A DNA stretch of 8,924 bases from contig JBBRYK010000101.1 of the NCBI GenBank assembly GCA_038237665.1, positions 1 through 8,924 of the forward strand, in the 5' to 3' direction. Within the stretch, counting starts at the first letter, position 1, and the number at the start of each line of letters is the position of its first letter. The DNA comes from JBBRYK01 sp038237665 (GTDB taxonomy: Bacteria > Actinomycetota > Thermoleophilia > Gaiellales > Gaiellaceae). Positions 6,409-8,924 of the stretch are shown piece by piece. Under the pieces are notes generated by a model that worked only from the letters and a program-made list of their open reading frames with translations, was not told where the DNA came from and did not search any database. Position numbers and translations under genes: made by a program.

Positions 6409-7287
6409 CTAGAAGAAGTCGGTGTCGCCAAGGGTGAACCGCCACGCCCGCGGATCGGGGTTCAGACGGCCAGCCAGAGCCTTGCCCATGAAGTGGAGCG
6501 ACCAGGGAATCGGCACGAAGCCGAGCGAGAGGTAGGCGGCACGGTGCGCCGGTGCGGGCAGTGCCAGAACGGCCACGCCGTCGGCCGCACGCAGGCAGCG
6601 TCGCAGCAGGCCGCGCACATCCCGCTGCGGGGCGGCCAGGTCCGCGACGTAGGCCATGCGCCGGCCGCGGAACGTCCGGTGCCCTACGACGGCATAGCCG
6701 CTGTCGCCCGCGAGGACCCGGTAGCCCCTCGGCGAATCGGCATAGCGCCAGCCGAGGTGCCGGTAATCGCGGATCACGTGGTTCGGCCAGGCGCGCGCGG
6801 CGTCTCGTTGGTCCTCGGGCGGCGGCAGCGCGGCCGGCGCGCTGCCCCGCCGAACGAGGAGGCGGGCCCAGACGCGAAGGTGCCCGATCTCGGTCCAGGC
6901 AAGCGGCCCGAGGAAGAGCGGCGCCGTGGGCGCAGAGGCGAAGGCGAGCACGACCGCGGCGCCCCGCTCCTGGGCCTCGCGCTCGTGCTTTCGCTCGAGG
7001 TCGACGAAGATCCCCCGCCCACGGAAGGCCGGATCGGTGGTCGCGTGGACGGAGAAGGTCGCCAGGCGCTCCTCCCCTTCCAGCACCAGGCGGAAGAGGG
7101 TGTGGCCGGCGACCCCGACCACGCGGCCCTCCGCGCGGGCGACCGAGCGGAGCGAGCCCGCCGGATTGCCGTCGAACCACCAGTCGAACTCGGCAGGCGA
7201 CAGCGCCCGGCTGCCCCAGGCCTCGTCGAGCAGGCGCAGGTAGTCGGCCCGGTCGCCGGGCCGGTAGGCGTCGAGCTCGGGGCTCAT
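6409..7287 (-). CDS. GNAT-fold N-acyltransferase in a polysaccharide locus
   Basis: This 292-residue protein shows the acyl-CoA-binding signature of GNAT enzymes, RGRGIF at 89-94 (pattern R/Q-x-x-G-x-G/A), after the strand ATFSVHATTDP at 76-86. AEGRVVGVAGH (52-62) fits GNAT beta-strands 2-3. WWFDGNPAG (36-44) resembles a motif I associate with GNAT proteins found beside polysaccharide genes. The C-terminal part (212-257), AYVADLAAP then a helix and YLSLGF, looks like a second GNAT-type half without a clear glycine signature. The ATG at 7287 is chosen because it overlaps the upstream TGA as ATGA; an in-frame start further up, at 7371, would run 84 bases back into the deacetylase gene. The stop lies three bases before the next gene. 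The likely role is transfer of an acetyl or other acyl group to an amino sugar or related intermediate in the cytoplasm; the substrate is unproven. Confidence 0.78.
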   Translation of the reverse strand: MSPELDAYRPGDRADYLRLLDEAWGSRALSPAEFDWWFDGNPAGSLRSVARAEGRVVGVAGHTLFRLVLEGEERLATFSVHATTDPAFRGRGIFVDLERKHEREAQERGAAVVLAFASAPTAPLFLGPLAWTEIGHLRVWARLLVRRGSAPAALPPPEDQRDAARAWPNHVIRDYRHLGWRYADSPRGYRVLAGDSGYAVVGHRTFRGRRMAYVADLAAPQRDVRGLLRRCLRAADGVAVLALPAPAHRAAYLSLGFVPIPWSLHFMGKALAGRLNPDPRAWRFTLGDTDFF

Positions 7288-8177
7288 TTCGTCGAGGTGC
7301 CGAGCGCGGCGTTGAAGAGCCGGCGGGCATGCGTCCCGGCGACGGTGTCCTTCAGCGCGATCAGGTCGCACGCGCCGGAGAGGACGAGCTCGAACGTCCG
7401 GCGCGGATACGGCTCGACGTTGTAGCGGTGCAGCTGCAACGGGTCGGTTCCCGGTCCGTTCGCCCCCGAGATCGAGGTGAACGCGACGTCGTAGCCGGCC
7501 TGCCTCAGGAGGCTCAGGTGGACGGGGCGGTAGTGCGCCTCCGAGCCTTTGACGTACGCGAACGCGCGCACCCGGCGTCCGAGCTTCTCCTCGAGTGAGA
7601 GCTTGGAGAGCGTGATTTCCCGCGCGGCCTCGTCCACCTCGAGGTCGGCGAGCGGCCGGTGTCCGATCCCGTGCGACTCCACGCGAATGCCCTGGCGCTC
7701 GAGCTCGTGGATCTCGTCCCAGTCGACGGTCCGGTTCAGAAGCCCGCGGGCGGCGAGCGGCTCCTCGTGCGGGAGCGGGAGCGAGTCCGAGACGTAGCCG
7801 ATCGGCACGAACAGGACGGCCGGATAGCCGTAGCGGCGCAGGATCGGGGCCGCGTTCTGGAGGTTGTCGCGGTAGCCGTCGTCGAACGTGATCAGCACGG
7901 CCTTCGGAGGCAGGGGCCGGCGCTCGAGGTAGTGCGCGAGCACCGCATCCAGGTGGACGGGCCGGTAGCCGAACTCGCCCAGAAGCGCCATCTGCTCGTC
8001 GAAGACGGCCGTCGGGACCGTGGTCGGATTGGCGGGGAGATCATTGATCTTGTGGTACATGAGGACACGCAGCGTCCGGTCGCCCTCGCCGTCGAGCGCG
8101 CCGATGCCGGCCGCGGTTTCGCCGAGCGCCCGGTAGACACCGTTCTTGAGCACCTGTTTGAAGCGGGCCGCGTCCAC
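7284..8177 (-). CDS. NodB-type polysaccharide deacetylase (carbohydrate esterase family 4)
   Basis: This 297-residue protein carries the NodB homology domain. The family removes N- or O-acetyl groups from sugars using a divalent metal. Catalytic motif 1 is TFDDGY at 97-102, where Asp99 is the expected base and Asp100 the metal ligand. Motif 2 is HGIGH (His169 and His173, H-x3-H), the metal-binding pair. LMYHKI at 39-44 is the usual first strand of this subgroup. Motif 3 is altered: FAYVKG (206-211) stands where FAYPxG is usual. No signal peptide or membrane helix is seen in the N-terminal 45 residues, so the enzyme appears cytoplasmic. The GTG start (8177-8175) is five bases after the previous stop and has no strong Shine-Dalgarno sequence, so the exact start is moderately sure. 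The TGA overlaps the GNAT gene's ATG, suggesting coupled synthesis. Confidence 0.88.
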   Translation of the reverse strand: MDAARFKQVLKNGVYRALGETAAGIGALDGEGDRTLRVLMYHKINDLPANPTTVPTAVFDEQMALLGEFGYRPVHLDAVLAHYLERRPLPPKAVLITFDDGYRDNLQNAAPILRRYGYPAVLFVPIGYVSDSLPLPHEEPLAARGLLNRTVDWDEIHELERQGIRVESHGIGHRPLADLEVDEAAREITLSKLSLEEKLGRRVRAFAYVKGSEAHYRPVHLSLLRQAGYDVAFTSISGANGPGTDPLQLHRYNVEPYPRRTFELVLSGACDLIALKDTVAGTHARRLFNAALGTSTK

Positions 8178-8182
8178 CTGGA

Positions 8183-8924
8183 TCAGTTTAGGGCCGCCTC
8201 CACGACCTCTCGGACCTGCGCGGCGTACTCCTCGGGCGTCGAGCGCCAGTCCTCGAAGCGGCGCGCGGCGGCCCCGCCGAGCTGCTCGGCGAGCGCGCGG
8301 TCGGCGAGAACGCGCTCGAGCGCAGCCGCGAGCCCGTCGACGTCGCCCGGCTCGACCAGCAGTCCTTCCTCTCCCTGGCGGACCAGGTCGAGGATCCCGC
8401 CCGCGCGCCCGCCGACGACACCACGGCCGCGGGCGAAGCTCTCGATCACGACCCGGCCGAGCCCCTCGTTGCGCGACGGGAGGACGAGCGTCCAGGAGTT
8501 GTCCATGGCCGCCGCGACCTCTTCCGGGCTCAGTTGCTCGACGTGCTCGACCCCCAGGCCTTCGATCACCCGCCCGCGCGACCCCCGGCCGACGATGACG
8601 AGGCGAGCACCCGGAACCGCTGCGGCGACCCGAGGCCAGGCCGCGGCCAGCGTGTCGATGCCCTTGTAGCGCTCGAGCACCCCGACGAAGAGCGCGGTCG
8701 GCCGCTCCGGCAGCGGCACCGGCGGCGCGGTGAACGCCGACAGGTCGCTGAACGTCGGGAACGAGGCTTCGGGCGGGCGGCCCCGGATCTCCTCGACCAG
8801 CCCCGCCGTGTAGGGAGACAGCGCCCGGACCGCATCGGCCCGGCGCACGGCGAGCGAGTCGACGACGTCGGCCAGCGGTGCGAGGAGCCGGCGGGCCGGC
8901 GAGCCGTAGAGCCGGGTGCCGATC
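8183..8924 (-). CDS. GT4-family glycosyltransferase, 5' end outside the window
   Basis: The frame is open from the right edge to a TGA at 8185-8183. The visible 246 residues are the end of the acceptor domain and the whole donor domain of a GT4 enzyme. Reading in from the edge, the protein continues through GTRLYGSPARRLLAP and RADAVRALSPYTA, as expected before the interdomain linker. It therefore does not start at the GTG near 8848. Key elements are LFVGVLERYKG (the GT4 donor-domain opening), RLVIVGRGS, an intact EX7E in NEGLGRVVIES, and EEGLLVEPGDVDGLA. The sequence between RGS and the NSWTLVLPS strand is short (about 30 residues), so the donor domain is compact. The stop is five bases before the deacetylase GTG, so it is the first visible member of the minus-strand operon. 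Roughly 110-150 N-terminal residues are missing if it has normal family length. Confidence 0.88.
   Translation of the reverse strand, partial: IGTRLYGSPARRLLAPLADVVDSLAVRRADAVRALSPYTAGLVEEIRGRPPEASFPTFSDLSAFTAPPVPLPERPTALFVGVLERYKGIDTLAAAWPRVAAAVPGARLVIVGRGSRGRVIEGLGVEHVEQLSPEEVAAAMDNSWTLVLPSRNEGLGRVVIESFARGRGVVGGRAGGILDLVRQGEEGLLVEPGDVDGLAAALERVLADRALAEQLGGAAARRFEDWRSTPEEYAAQVREVVEAALN

Noticed and set aside
7288..7371. Upstream in-frame start for the GNAT gene
   Set aside because: The extra 28 residues are Arg-rich, lie within the deacetylase gene and match no GNAT element; the ATG at 7287 gives a standard ATGA overlap.
6070..7425. 451-codon plus-strand open frame across the GT4/GNAT region
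   Set aside because: It runs antisense to three well-supported minus-strand genes, including across their junctions, and its translation is Arg/Gly/Glu-rich without recognisable motifs.
7659..8669. 336-codon plus-strand open frame antisense to the deacetylase and the edge GT4 gene
   Set aside because: It crosses the boundary between two real minus-strand genes and has no domain features; the composition is that of a GC-rich shadow frame.

Overview
This window is a compact piece of a surface- or exopolysaccharide (EPS/capsule-type) biosynthesis locus from a very G+C-rich bacterium. Codon third positions are almost all G or C, and long spurious open frames run antisense to the real genes, as is typical of high-GC genomes. 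The gene set and the GTG starts fit a high-GC actinobacterium (for example the Thermoleophilia/Gaiellales type often seen in soil metagenomes). That is an inference from style only; there is no rRNA or other lineage marker here.

Layout: eight protein genes form two converging, tightly packed strings. The plus-strand string runs from the left edge: (1) an asparagine synthetase B-like glutamine amidotransferase (47-1936); (2) a multi-pass membrane glycosyltransferase of the GT39/PMT-like GT-C type (1933-3201); (3) a GT4 glycosyltransferase (3201-4292). The minus-strand string runs from the right edge leftwards: (8) a GT4 glycosyltransferase cut by the window end (8183-8924); (7) a NodB-type polysaccharide deacetylase (7284-8177); (6) a GNAT-fold acyltransferase (6409-7287); (5) a GT4 glycosyltransferase with a divergent active-site motif (5359-6405); (4) a second GT4 glycosyltransferase (4250-5362). 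Genes 3 and 4 are recognisable paralogues whose 3' ends overlap by 43 bp, tail to tail.

There is essentially no non-coding DNA. Within each string, neighbours overlap by 1-4 bases (GTGA, TGATG, ATGA) or are separated by 3-5 bases, so each string looks like one translationally coupled operon whose promoter lies outside the window. No promoter, terminator, RNA gene, mobile element, repeat array or CRISPR could be supported.

How the genes may work together (inference): the four GT4 enzymes would build a repeat unit from nucleotide sugars at the cytoplasmic face; the GT-C enzyme would add a sugar from a polyprenyl-phosphate donor on the outer face; the deacetylase and GNAT enzyme would alter N- or O-acyl groups; and the AsnB-like enzyme would amidate an acidic group or make asparagine. 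The initiating transferase, flippase and polymerase are not in the window. The most distinctive points are the loss of a normally near-invariant glutamine-binding Asp in the AsnB-like protein, the inverted overlapping GT4 paralogue pair, and the ATGA-coupled deacetylase/acyltransferase pair.
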